Assembly: GCA_963082975.1 (NCBI GenBank)
Contig: OY720347.1
Coordinates: 16,288,225-16,352,224 of the forward strand
Direction of reading: 5' to 3'
Source of the DNA: Labia minor
Taxonomy: Eukaryota > Arthropoda > Insecta > Dermaptera > Spongiphoridae
Length of the DNA: 64,000 nt
Shown here: in pieces, positions 24,281-36,281 of the stretch
Layout: each line of letters starts with the position of its first letter
How positions within the stretch are numbered: the first letter of the stretch is position 1
Position numbers and translations under genes: made by a program
Notes under the pieces: model-generated
The model's database searches: none
What the model was told of the DNA's origin: nothing
The model's input: only the letters and a program-made list of their open reading frames with translations

Positions 24281-24890
24281 TATCTAATTTGTGTACATTC
24301 CAAAAATTTAGATTTATTTTTATTTTTTTTTTTTTTTTTTGAAAAACGAGAGTTTAACAATTGTAGCCTACCTAACTCAACTTCAATTTCATCAAATTTC
24401 TATATTCCTATTTTAAAAATATATATTTTATGTTAATGAGATAATTAATGTTAATAATCAAAATCTTCCTTTTAAGGAGGAAAGGAAAAGGCCGCCAATT
24501 TTCTGACCTGAATCTCATTAGAAGTAAAACAATATTTTAAATAAAATAATTATTTAACTACTTCAATTTTAAGATGTATTTATGTGTATATTGGTTATTT
24601 TTTTATTTTAAGTAATAAATATATCTCTAATTCGACAGTATTCTTCCGGGATTTCAACTCCATTCTTTATACACATCAGTATTTTTCAACTAAAATTGCT
24701 TGATCATTAACCCTCTCCCTGATTTCTTTTTAAATTCATTGCATTTTACTTGCAAAATGACGTTGCCAATATTCCAAGTTAACCTCTTCCGGTGGTAGAA
24801 ATTAAATAAATAAAAGATCTTAATACGGAATTCAAATGGATCTCATTTTTAATTTATAAAATATAATTACCGAAACTCAACCTATGTTAT

Positions 24891-24899
24891 TTATTATTA

Positions 24900-24933
<34 letters not shown>
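24891..24933. repeat. (TTA)n microsatellite
   Basis: About 14 units of TTA/TAT with one interruption. Confidence 0.9.
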
Positions 24934-24934
<1 letters not shown>

Positions 24935-26323
24935 TATTTACTATATTATATGAAAATTAATCGAATATTTCTCAATAAATTATAATTGAAAGTCTAAAAA
25001 TCGTTTAGATCCTTATATAATTAATAAAATAAAAACTTATTTAAATATATTTATTAATTTTAAAATAATAAAATGTTTCTAATAAAATTTTAATAAATAA
25101 TATCTAGTGTTTTTTTAAATGTTACTGAAAATGTATGAAAAAAAAAGTTAAAATAATTTATAAGATTATTTCCAACTATGATTATCCGTTAATTCTTTCG
25201 TAAACCTACATAGCAACCTATTTAAGATGATAAGGTTAACGCTCTACCTGACTTAAACCCACACAATTTTTATTTAAAAAGTGTAGGAGCACGGTTAACC
25301 TGAGAATTTAATAATTTAAAAAATAATAATAATTCTAGTCAATATATAAGAATCTTGTGCTGATAAATAAATAATTAAATAATTAAATTAAATAATTAAA
25401 TAAATTCACTGCCTTTCACTCCCTCTCATTATATTGACTTTATTTGGTCAATATTTAATTTATAAGAAAGATATTTCTATATTTTATTTCGAGGAGTCCA
25501 AAGCATGACTCAAAATTTCAAAAGAAATAATAAAATAAATAAAAAAGTTAAATCTAAATACATAATACTTTACTTTTATTTTTTTTCAAAAATTATCTAT
25601 TCAATAAATAATTTGAAATTTGTATAACATTCTAATCTCACGCTTTGCTTTAGCATTTTTCTAATAATTTATCTTTTCTTTTTTCTCGCTAAGCTTCTTA
25701 GTTTCATTTAAAATTCCCTTAATTTAATAATATTTATATAAAAGCTTATGAAATTTTTTTAATATTACTTAAATAGGTCTTTATCTCATACTTACTAGAT
25801 AAAATATAGTACTTAAAAATGAGGATTATAATAAAATAAAATATGATAAAAAGACGACATTTAAAAAAGTATTTGTCAAATTCAAGTTTCGCAAGTCCTA
25901 TACACAGAAACCTTTTATAGTTTGAATGTCAGAGTATAAATGGATAAAAAATCTTTAACAAGCAGGTAATTGACTATAGTATTTTTTATTAGTATCCTCT
26001 TATAATCCTTTCTCAAGTTGTTTAAAGATTGTTGTTTCAATTAATTTTTTTTTATACTAATGTCCTTTCGAAAATTAACAAGAAAAATATTATTTAATTT
26101 GTTTAATGAATTGATAATTATATGCTTTACATGGTGATGTAATTTCTTAAAGATTTGAAATTTTTAACATTTCATTCACAGTACTTAAAGTTTTAAAGTA
26201 TGGATAATATTTAATATTTGTTGAAATATATGAAACAATATTAAAATAACAGCCATAAAATTTAAGTAGATATTATTTTATTATTTTATTTAAATAGTTG
26301 TAATAAAACTAATATACCTATAT

Positions 26324-26522
26324 GTAGGGTGACCAACCGTCCCGGTTTTCCGGGATTGTCCCATTTTTTGGTTCTCTGTCCCAGCGTCCCAAAAGATGTC
26401 TTCGGGACAGCATAATGTCCCGGTTTTTAAATATTTAGGACATTTCGTACTTTTTTTTCAAAATTTTTTCAAAGGTAAACCGTTTGTCCCGGTTTGGTGT
26501 TTTCGAAATATGGTCACCCTAC
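26324..26522. mobile_element. MITE with GTAGGGTGACCA termini
   Basis: Perfect 12-bp terminal inverted repeats GTAGGGTGACCA (26324-26335) and TGGTCACCCTAC (26511-26522). The inside is rich in 'gtcccggttttccggga'-type sequence, a form widespread in animal genomes. No coding capacity. Superfamily uncertain (TA-duplicating or hAT-like). Confidence 0.7.
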
Positions 26523-27365
26523 TTATATGTATATATATAAAATAATTTAAAATCTTACTGTTTAATTTGATATTTTAATGATTTCTACGATTTAAAAAAA
26601 ATTATATATTTGGATTTTATTTTCTCTTTTACTTCAATTATAATAATAGTAAATAATTTTACTCAATTTTTCTTTATAAAATAACCTAGAATTTTAAAAA
26701 TTAATGAATTTTTATACAATCTAGGTAATTTATGAATGAAATAATTAATATGATTTATGTCATAAAAAAAATTCTCACGATCTAGTTCAAATTGGGAAAA
26801 AATCAAATTCTCTTCTTTAAAATGCTTTTATCATTTTATCTACTAAATTAATATTTAATCAAAAAAAAAAAAAAAAAAAAATAAAAAATAATTTTTGATT
26901 GAAATTACTCATCATAAAATTATAATAGAAAATAGTTTTTAATAAATATCTATAAATTTTATTCAAAATTTATTATTCAAAAATTCATATTATTACAGCA
27001 TTTGAAATCTATAAATTCATTTAAATTTTATTTTATAATAAATTTCTTAAGCAAGGGTCATCTGGTCCTTTCCTCAAATCAATTGATATGAATTTGTTTT
27101 TCCTTAATAATCCTTAAATCATATAAATATTTTACATGACATTCTTAGTGTGTAAATGTGTTTATATGTGTTAATAAATTATTCTTCCTATTTTAATAAT
27201 TCAGGTATATTATTTAATTTTGTTCCAAGAATTTTTTTCTAATAATCATTAGGTGTGCCTCTCATCATTTCCTTTAGACATATTTTGAGGATAGTCAAAA
27301 AATTAATTCCACTGTGCGATGTTCATTCAAACGGTGAATTATTTTAAGTTATGTCGATGTAATAT

Positions 27366-27408
27366 TCTCTCTCTCTCTCTCTCTTTATATATATATATAT
27401 ATATATAT
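27366..27408. repeat. Compound (TC)n-(TA)n microsatellite
   Basis: A TC run followed by a TA run, the same arrangement as at 40771-40811. Confidence 0.9.
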
Positions 27409-27744
27409 GGCTAACTCCCTCTTCTTTCTTATAATTTATCAATTTAATAATTATTATTTAAACGAATTTATTTTCTATTATATTTATTGATACAAGAAGT
27501 TACACTTTTCTACAAAAAAACACCTACCTATAATGTAAACATGTTAATTAATAAATTAATAATAAAAGAAGAATTTTCAATTAAATTTGATGTGTCACAT
27601 GTAGAATAATATATAATATTAAAAATAATACGATAGCTTCGAGTTTATTAATTTAATAGTTTGATTTTAAATGATTTAAAAAATCCCCTCACGTCCCCTT
27701 TTAAATATTGAATGAAATTTCTTAATGAAATTGTTGAAAAAGAG

Positions 27745-27880
27745 ATTAATCGGAGCCTGGGGCGCGTAACGGGACCGACATCGAAATATTCACAACCTGC
27801 CTCGAGACCAGAAGGAGTGGAAAGAGAGAAGAAACCCGGAGAGAGTCAATTATCCACTGTTATCAAGGTCGAAGGCACGG
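27745..27880. other. GC-rich island within intron 2
   Basis: About 135 bp clearly richer in G+C than its flanks, containing GGGGCGCGTAACGGGACCG and CCTCGAGACCAGAAGGAG. No reading frame, tRNA-type box or terminal repeat stands out. It could be a regulatory element or an old insertion. Confidence 0.3.
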
Positions 27881-28173
27881 ACGAAAATTAAAATTCAAAT
27901 TCTTCACATATTTGAATTTTATAGGTTAACAATCTTCCTCATCAATAAATATATACTTATTTGTTCAATTAATTAAAATTTCGGAAATTCACTTATTTAC
28001 TTGTATATATACAAGATTATAAAATTTTAATAATAAAGATCCATTCATCATTAGGTAGAACAAGACATTCTCGTAGTTTTGCAATTACAGAGACACATTC
28101 ATAAGTTTTTTGTTATTTTGTATGTTCTTCCATTCACATAAAGAATAATATAATACATTTTTAAAATTTAAAT

Positions 28174-28789
28174 AAGTTGACCTATGACCGACCGACGGTT
28201 TGAAATAAATTAATTACTGGCTACAGAAACAATTTCAAATAATTTTAATATACATATCTATTAATGCAATAAAAAACAGATATGGATATAAAATAAATAT
28301 TTTTAATTTTATTTTATTTATAATATATAAGTAGGAGCTGTGGGTGACGTCATGAAGGGCTGGGTAGCGTCATATAATTTAAAATTAAGAAAAAACTAAT
28401 GAAGACGATTTTTCTCAAGGATAAAAGCAATACAAAATGCATGATTCGTGGAGATATGTAAAAAAATCTCCTCATGTGAAATTTGGTGTGAAAATAACCC
28501 TTCTCTTCCTATCATCGATTGCTAATACCACCACTTCCGGTTTCCGGATACACACCAAAAGTTGATCAATTCATCATACTGATGCATTAAGTAAATAGAT
28601 CAAATTTCATCAAAATCGGTTGAGCCGTTCAAGCTGTACACATCTATACGGACGAACGGACAGACTGACAGACGGACAGACGGACGGAAGGACAGACATT
28701 ATGTGTTAAAAATACTTTTTTTTCTTAAGAAAATGCATGATTCGTCAAAATCTCCACATATGAAATTTCCCTTACTATCGTCGGTCGGT
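28174..28789 (-). mobile_element. HINE-like family B, near-full copy
   Basis: Reverse orientation: 5' motif ACCGACCGACG (complement at 28779-28789), (GTCC)n-type microsatellite (complement at about 28650-28700), conserved 'ggctcaac.gattttgatgaa' block, and CRE pair (28345-28352 intact, 28365-28372 mutated to TAGCGTCA). The internal inverted motif is ACCGACCGACGG near 28187-28198. The 3' hairpin has lost one half (AAGTTGACCT remains at 28174-28183). Confidence 0.85.
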
Positions 28790-28839
28790 ATAAATATATA
28801 TATATATAAAAGGGTGTAATTTTTATTTAAAAGAGATGA

Positions 28840-29150
28840 TGGCGGAACATGACAAGGGTAGGCCAAGTGGTAAGGAGGTCTCCAAAATCATTTAGGTCAA
28901 AAATAAGGTTATTTAAATCAATTCACTAATTAAGTTAAAAAATTTTAACTGAAAAATGAAATTATGTAAAATGTGGTTATTCATCTTTTGGTACTTTTTC
29001 ACCAAACAATATATATTATTCAAATATTTTTTTAGAAAATACTTTAACACAATCGGCCTTTTCTGCCCCCCCCCCCTCCCAAGCTTGGGACCCCCCGCGG
29101 CCGCTCCACGTCCCTTCAGCCACTGGGCCAGGGTCACCCTCTCTTCTTAA
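28840..29150. other. C-rich repeat-like segment, class uncertain
   Basis: Begins with GGTAGGCCAAGTGGTAAGG, which resembles a tRNA A box, and ends with a C-rich block (29065-29130) that on the minus strand reads CCTGGCCCAGTGGCTGAAGG, a similar motif. It could be a SINE or a MITE. No flanking duplication was found. Overlapping short open frames on both strands are not credible genes. Confidence 0.3.
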
Positions 29151-29284
29151 CTAATTGGAAAACTTGAGTTTCCTCTCAATTATCCTCCCCTCCTTCATTC
29201 TTTTGAATAAGATAAGATATGTTATACATAGTAAGTGAAGGAAGCTTCATTGCTTTTAATAAATTCTAAATAAAATACAATCGT

Positions 29285-29396
29285 TCATTTGTATTCCTCT
29301 TGTGACTGAGTGAATCTGCTAGGAGCGAAGAACTCTCTCTCCTTTTATAGATCTACCCTTCTTGGTGAAAATGACAAAGAAGTTCAAGTTCACTCA
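29285..29396. repeat. Family L repeat, second copy
   Basis: Direct-orientation relative of 10905-11020, sharing 'ccttttatagatctaccctt', 'acaaagaagttcaagt' and the 'gtgaatctgct/gtgaatgtga' region. No clear target duplication here. Confidence 0.6.
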
Positions 29397-30490
29397 ACAA
29401 TCTTAAAAAAGAAGCTGAAACATAATAATATAATTCTCATATTAAGATTTGACATAATAATCATGATAATTTATTAATCTACATTTTATATGCCATATTA
29501 TTGTATCATCATTGCAGCAAACAAATTTTGTTATGTATATAAAAAAAATTAATTTAAAATATAATTTCTTTAATAATTTCTCTTACAAAAATTTATGTTT
29601 GTAAACTTAGGTGGTCGAATTAATGACTTGGAAACATGGTTCCACTCAGCAGTAACAATTTTTAATGAATGTACAAAACTTGAGTAAATTTTATTGTTAA
29701 CTACAAAGATTATTTTTAGGGAAAAAAAAATCTAAAAGGTGGTCCTTTTTATGGTGAAAGGTAATCAGATTATTAGAGATAAAACTGATGAATTTTTTTT
29801 TTCGATTTTGTTTGAAATTCTCAAAATTTAAAATTAAAAGATCAATGATTGTTTATTATGGATAATATTGCATTCTCATTGGAACAGGAAAAAATACTGT
29901 ATTAATAATTTTATTATTACCAAAATACGAGGAACATATTAATAGTTCAATCAAATAGAATGGATTCTTCTCAACATTCTTTTTCCAAACTTACATTTAC
30001 AATTTTATGTTCTTTTCTAATTATATTCTTTTTTTTTTTGTTTTCATTCACATTTTTATGAATGGGAAAGAGTTCGTTAAACTCAAAAAAATTTGAAACA
30101 AGGGTTTGAATACTTCACTGAATAGTATAGAATGAAAATTTAAAAATGTAAATAATTTTCATTTTTTTCTTTAGTCTTTTCTATCAATAAATATTATTTT
30201 TTTATTGTTCCATAACTAAATACATTAATTTATTAAACTTTTATCACATAGTAAGTCACCACTTGAGATTATTCTACTCTAATTTTTTTTATCTATTTAT
30301 CTGTTACTTTTGCTCTACTAGATTTGAAAGTTCTTTCTTCATATACCTCCAACTATCCCTAAACCGATAATTATTAGTTTATAAATAATATATTAAACAT
30401 CTTCTAATGAACATGAATGATGTAATGAATAATTTTTCTGTGAGATATACAAAAACCTCCCTTAAACATATTCTATTTCATTAGTTTTTT

Positions 30491-30629
30491 ACTTTCCCGC
30501 ATACTTCGTATAAGGGAAGTATTGGAATCGTCAAAAATTTCGACTTCGAGATTTTGATAGATCTTGACGTTTTAGACCTCCCTGAGTCGGAAAATACCAT
30601 TTTTGGAATTATGTCTGTGTGTGTGTATG

Positions 30630-30660
<31 letters not shown>

Positions 30661-31590
30661 TGTCTGTAAGCAAATTTACTCAAAAACTAATCAAGCTAGG
30701 ACTTCGAAATTTGGTACACCGATATTATTCACAGTTTGTAGATTTCTATCAAAATTTCGTCAAAATCGGTTAACCGGAAGTGGTACTTTACCTACAATGG
30801 TTGCGTTTACGTTTCAAGTAAAGTACCAGTTTGCTTCGAGATATTTGCTTCATATTTTGTATATAGATTTAAAAATATGAAAAAAAATCAGATACCAAAT
30901 TTCATCATGATCTGACTACCGGAAGTGACATTTTACCTATACAAGTAGCGTTTCCTTTTTACCGACCGACGATAGTAAGGGAGGTATTGTTTTCACACCA
31001 AATTTCACCTATGGATATTTTTAGGTACATATCTCCACGAATCATGCATTTTCTTAACAGAAAAAAGTATTTTTAGCATGATGTCTGTCCGTCCGTCCGA
31101 TGTGTGTCCGTAGAGATGTGTACAGCTTGAACGGCTCAACGGATTTTGATGAAATTTGGTATATTTACTTAATGCATCAGTATGATGAATGGATCAACTT
31201 TTGGTGCAAATCCGGAAACCGGAAGTGCTAGTATTGCCGATCGAAGAGAGGAAGTGAAGGGTTATTTTCATATCAAATTTCACGTGAAGGCATATCTCCA
31301 CGTGTTATGCACTTTGTATTGATTTTATCCTCGAGAAAAATCATCTTCATTAGTTTTTTCTTAATTTAAAATTATATGACGTCACCCAGCACTTCATGAC
31401 GTCACAGCCAGCCCTTATATATTATAAATAAAATAAAATTAAAAATATTTATATTATATCCATATCTGTTTTTTTTACATTTAAAATATCAGTTAACCGG
31501 AAGTAGCACTTTATTACATTCTAAATATTCATTCGCAACTCTTTATACCTATTTATATGCGGGAAAGTCTAGGGGAGGACACTCCCGCTT
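30491..31590 (+). mobile_element. HINE-like family C, interrupted by a family B copy
   Basis: 5' motif ACTTTCCCGCATA (30491-30503), inverted exactly as TATGCGGGAAAGT (31556-31568), followed by a 3' hairpin GGGAG-GACA-CTCCC and GCTTATT, the same ending as family A. The core holds a (TATG)n run (about 30620-30659), 'gaaatttggtacaccgatatt', and ACCGGAAGT repeats. A family B copy sits at 30961-31478. The open frame 30554-30880 is repeat sequence. Confidence 0.8.
30961..31478 (+). mobile_element. HINE-like family B nested in family C
   Basis: Starts exactly at ACCGACCGACG after a T run and continues with the (GTCC)n block, ETS-like CCGGAAGTG and both CRE palindromes (31377-31384, 31397-31404). 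It stops at 'catatctgtttttttt', before the internal inverted motif and hairpin, where family C resumes. Confidence 0.8.
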
Positions 31591-31636
31591 ATTTAACTTT
31601 GTTTATAAAATAAATAGCGTATATAAATGAACTTAC

Positions 31637-31819
31637 GACCGAGAGCTTAGCCGCGCAATTAAAGTGACTGGTCCGCCGACTCGAGTTCGAGGGATCGAAC
31701 CTCGCCGAGTGCATCGATATTTAATAAAAATAAAAATAATAAATAATTCTGAAAAAGCTGGCTAAATGGAAATATATTCCGAAAAATCAAAAAAAAAAAA
31801 AAAAAATAACAAATAAAAA
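31637..31819 (+). mobile_element. tRNA-derived SINE with perfect 14-bp target duplication
   Basis: ATAAATGAACTTAC occurs at 31623-31636 and again at 31820-31833, bracketing 183 bp. The head resembles a tRNA: A-box-like CTTAGCCGCGCAATTAAAG and B-box-like GAGTTCGAGGGATC. After a short body it ends in an A-rich tail with about 19 A at roughly 31788-31806. Duplication plus A tail shows LINE-type retrotransposition. It lies just outside the 3' end of family C. Confidence 0.85.
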
Positions 31820-34800
31820 ATAAATGAACTTACAATAAATGAAATAGTACATATGTATATATGCCCAAGCCCTGGCTTGGCGCACTTGACATTTAAGCCC
31901 CCACCATCTTCAACCTATTTTGGAAATTTAGTAAAATTTATTAAAAGCTAGTACATGGCTGTTAGTTATATTATGAAAGCCCTTTTTTGGAAAAATGTAG
32001 TAAGAATATTTATTATATATAAAATTATTTTCGATAAGGCTCTTTTTATAAGGCTTTCGAGTTTATGTAAAGATTCCATCACCTGGGCTCCTAGGCAGGT
32101 GAACTCGGACTTATGCCAGACTCCTTAAAATATTATGTTTATAAAATCATAAAAAAATACTTACTCTAAATTTAACGATATTCAATTGAATGATAAGTAA
32201 ATTTCTGAGAAAAATTGATAGAAATATTATTTTTGTTTATAAATATTTATGTATGTATATCAATAATAACAATTAATATCAAAATATGAGTTTTCGACAT
32301 AAAAGATCAAATAAACCAAGAGCCAAGTATTACTACCTAGAAAGAGGAATCTGCATATTGCAAATTAATTTATTGAAAGTCTTTTTGAGTACAGATATTC
32401 CAATGTTTTATGTTTACCTTCCACAACTCCTTCTTGGTGTTGCCCTGTTTGGATTTATTACGGATAATAAATTGATAATAAAATAAACGTATTTCTTATT
32501 ATAAAAATACTTTGACCAAATTTCTTTAAGACATTTTACTAATAATTTCTTAGTGAAGATGTCTTATACATATATAAATTAATTTAATAGAAGAGAAAGA
32601 ATCATACTTAGGAAGGGAATGCTAAAATGTTTGCATTCAAACGAGAGCATTGACCGAAAGAGAGAGAGAAGAGAGGGGAATCAGGAAGATCAAGGCTACA
32701 TTTCCAATTTGATTAAAATCTTCCACACATCAGATCCGTGTTTATTTTTTTTTTTTTTTTCTATAAAACTTTCAAATTCTATTCATTTGCTTGTGACTCT
32801 TTGACATTTTTTTTTTCAAAAAAAAATGTCTATTCTGTTTTTCTTGTAAATGTTATTCTATTACTAATTGACCGTACAAAATCATTTATTGAAAGTCATT
32901 TCCGAAATTATCTATGATTTCATAATCGAATCAAATTTAAAATTATTTAATTTTTGAATTATCCCACTGCATGTATATCTTTATTTCTGTGTACATATAT
33001 GGAAAAATGAAAATTATAAACAATTTCTAAAAGGAATATTAATTACGATTAATTTCATTAATTCAAATTATATAAGACTTTTGAATAAAAGAAATTCGTT
33101 CCTTTCTGTTTAATAAATCATATTAATAAATGTAATTACTAATTAAAATCGATTATAATCAAAAAAATTAAAGTGTCTATAATTTATTCTAATAGTTTTA
33201 TTAATAGGATAAAAAAACAATTATACTTTCTCTTGTTTTGATATTATTTATTTATTTATTTATTTTCGTGAATAATTATAATTATTTAGTAAATTAATAT
33301 GATTTATATATGGTATGATGTTTTAAACAAATAATTTATATAATATTTAAAATAATAAATAATGTCGATTAAAATTTATTTGTTTTAATAAAAAGTGGAA
33401 TAATATACTTATATTATAGTTTGTTTAATCTAAAAGTAGAATATGAATTATATTATAAAAACATCAAAAAAATATAATATCGGAACTTTGTTATTGTTCT
33501 ATATTAATTTTATCAAAATATAAATAATCTTTCATAAAATTTTTAATAATTAATTAATTAATTTAAAGACATGTAATTTTAATATATTAAAATGGAATAA
33601 TATTTAATTAAATACATAATAATATCAAAGTTGTCTATGACCAGATTGTTTAGAACATAATAATTAATTTTAAATGGTCCTTGCGCTCTATGAATAAATA
33701 ATAAATAATATATATAAGAGTAAAATAGAATATCTCTTTATTTAGATTTAAAACTTATTTTCTAGGATTAATTATTAAACCAAATATAATATAGTATTAT
33801 AAAACTTTCAATGTTTTTTTTTCAAATATCCAAAGAATATCCAAAGAATTTAAATGTCACAATTTAAAATAATATAAAAAACAAAGGTAAATTTTTTTAA
33901 CATAAAGAGAAAACAATCAATAATTTGGAATATTGTTAAAAATTGAAATTATTTATTTTATTAATAAAATTTCAAAATTTACCATGAATTCATTCGTATT
34001 TATAAGAATCTAAATAATTACAATATAAAATTTGATAAATACGAAATAGAATAAAGAGAAAGTTAAAATCAATCGATAAAAAATTGATCAAATATGCAAT
34101 TAATATTTTTTAATTAATTTAATTATATTTTAAAAGATATATTGTGTGTTTTCTAATCGTTAAATTTAATGTATAAATAAATACATTATTTTTATTACAA
34201 ATTAAAAATTTTTAGTATCAATAATTTTTTAAAAAATATTATAAATTAATTTATTGAAAATTTAAAAAAAAATTCTTATTCTTAAATATAAATAAATTGA
34301 ATATTAAAAAAAAAAATTAGATAAATCATGACTAATAAGTTTTGTTTTCTTCTTATAATATGTATAAATCAACAATAATGTTTTTATTCTCATTCTTTAT
34401 GTCCTATAATGTACGAAGGTATTTACGAGTAATAAGAGGAAATAGTTTCCAGAAAGGATTTTTTCAAAATTTAAAATTATATATTATTTTTTATGCTGAA
34501 AATTTTTTCTCCCATTCTTTATCAATGCCGACACTTTCCAATTGGTGCCCTTTATAGTGGTCTTTTGCCCCACGGCAATTTTTTAGGTTAAAGGTACCAT
34601 CAGCCCTAGTTCCAGGAATTTCTTGATTAATCTTAAGAGCAACTTTCATCTCAGTTATTTCGATATTCGAAACACTTAATTGATTCTCCTTCTTTCTTAT
34701 AATAATGATCATAATAATTCATAATAATAATCTAAATTATATTTCAGTTGTATCCTGTTTATTCAATAAAGCTTATGATAATTGATATCATTGTAAAATA

Positions 34801-35589
34801 TACTTAGATATACGAAATATTAATAGAACATATCAAATTGTACATATACAATACCAAAAGTGTCTTTAATGGATTTGTTATCATTTCTACATTAAAAGTA
34901 AATTAGTAGTCTTGCTAAGAAATTGAATAAAAGAACCTTTGTGATAATATATTTTACATATGCATTAAAGCTTTCTTTATATATCAATAATTCCAAAATA
35001 AAAGTCATTTCATTATCAAAAAGTATTTTTAAAAGAATTGATAATATTATTACGAATTGATTGATAGGGAAAAAAAAATCAATGAAAAATTACTATTATA
35101 TCTACTATTAATGAATGGTATGATTTCATTCTTAAAATTCATTGATAACGCTTAGAAATTATTTATTTGTACATTAATATATATATATATATATATTTGA
35201 AAGAAAATAAAAAAGATAAATTTTGAATTTATCCAAATCGGTTTTCATTTACAATTATATATTGAGTGACTACTTTATTATACAATTTCTGTCTGTTGTT
35301 CAGGAATAAATAAATGTTTAATCAAATAAATGTTTTATAAAAAAGTATATATTAAAGGATAACTGAATAGTTTTAATTTTTTTTTTTTTTTTTAAAAACA
35401 AACTAAATTTATAATCATAAAAACTTATTAAAAATTAACTCTCAAAACATTTATTAAAAATTTTTTTTTATAAATTATTTAGCAAATATATATTTATTTT
35501 TTAAAACTGCATAATTATAAATATTATATTTGAAAAAAAATGGATATTATTTAGAAAATAAATAAAACACACCGTTAATTTATTTTGGG

Positions 35590-35660
35590 AGCGAATGCAC
35601 CTGAATGCACCTCGACAGGTACACAGCACTAGTAACAGGTGCCTAAATAACGGTACCGGA
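35590..35660. promoter_or_regulatory. Cluster of CACCTG/CAGGTG-type E-boxes in intron 2
   Basis: Within ~65 bp occur CACCTG, CACCTC, CAGGTAC and CAGGTG, followed to about 35820 by a GC-richer block (ACGGTACCGGATG, CACGACCGAGTCC). Motifs of this type bind Snail/Scratch-class repressors, bHLH proteins, or (CAGGTA) Zelda in flies. An enhancer is an inference. A decayed repeat would also explain the base composition. Confidence 0.35.
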
Positions 35661-35985
35661 TGTAAACCAAGGAGGGCTCACGACCGAGTCCACCCAAGAA
35701 AGAAAGAATAAAATCCTTCGAAAAGGAGAACAATCTCGCTTTCGTTCACTTCCCCTTAATTTAATTGAATTTCCATCAATAACGACACCCGACATTTCAC
35801 AGGAGCGAATTAGGATTTTTATTAGAATAATTTAATTTTATTTGTTTTTAATTTATTCTTAAAATATGAATTGATATTCATAAGTTTACACATCACAGAG
35901 ATATTTATCTTAAATATTTGTTGTTTGTACTTAATGAATAATAAAAACAATTGTTTTGTTTTTAATGATTGTACCAACATGAAAA

Positions 35986-36281
35986 CAGAGGCGTAGCGAG
36001 CATAACTGGCTCCCGGGGCATGCTATTTTATTGCGCTCCCTCCTTTGTCACTTAACTTTGTTTGTTTTTCAAAATCATTTTTAAAATAAACTTCGATACT
36101 ATATTATATATTTAATTATAAAAAATTATGTATAGTTGAAATAAATTTCCCAAAAGTCGATTAAAATAAAAATTAAAATTTTCCGATAAAACTTATTCGT
36201 CTTATAGTCCATTTGGCGCCCCTCTGCAAGTGGCGCCCGGGGCATGATATCCCCACTTCCCCCCCTCTTGCTATGCCACTG
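35986..36281. mobile_element. hAT MITE
   Basis: The ends CAGAGGCGTAGCGAG and CTTGCTATGCCACTG are imperfect inverted repeats of a common hAT terminal type. Flanks CATGAAAA and TATGAAGA agree at 6 of 8 bases. It is 296 bp with no transposase. The minus open frame 36173-36391 runs through its right end and is not a gene. Confidence 0.7.

Noticed and set aside
30617-30659. Regularly spaced repeats that could suggest an array
   Set aside because: A simple (TATG)n microsatellite belonging to the HINE-like core; no spacers, so not a CRISPR array.
30554-30880. 108-codon open frame
   Set aside because: Inside HINE-like family C; part of it is the (TATG)n microsatellite read as YVCMYVCM.
31637-31710. 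Possible functional tRNA gene
   Set aside because: The A and B boxes are only approximate and no proper cloverleaf with acceptor pairing was found. Target duplication and A tail mark it as a SINE.
34342-34712. Overlapping short open frames on both strands
   Set aside because: AT-rich, no domain, no splice support, no composition shift large enough to suggest coding.
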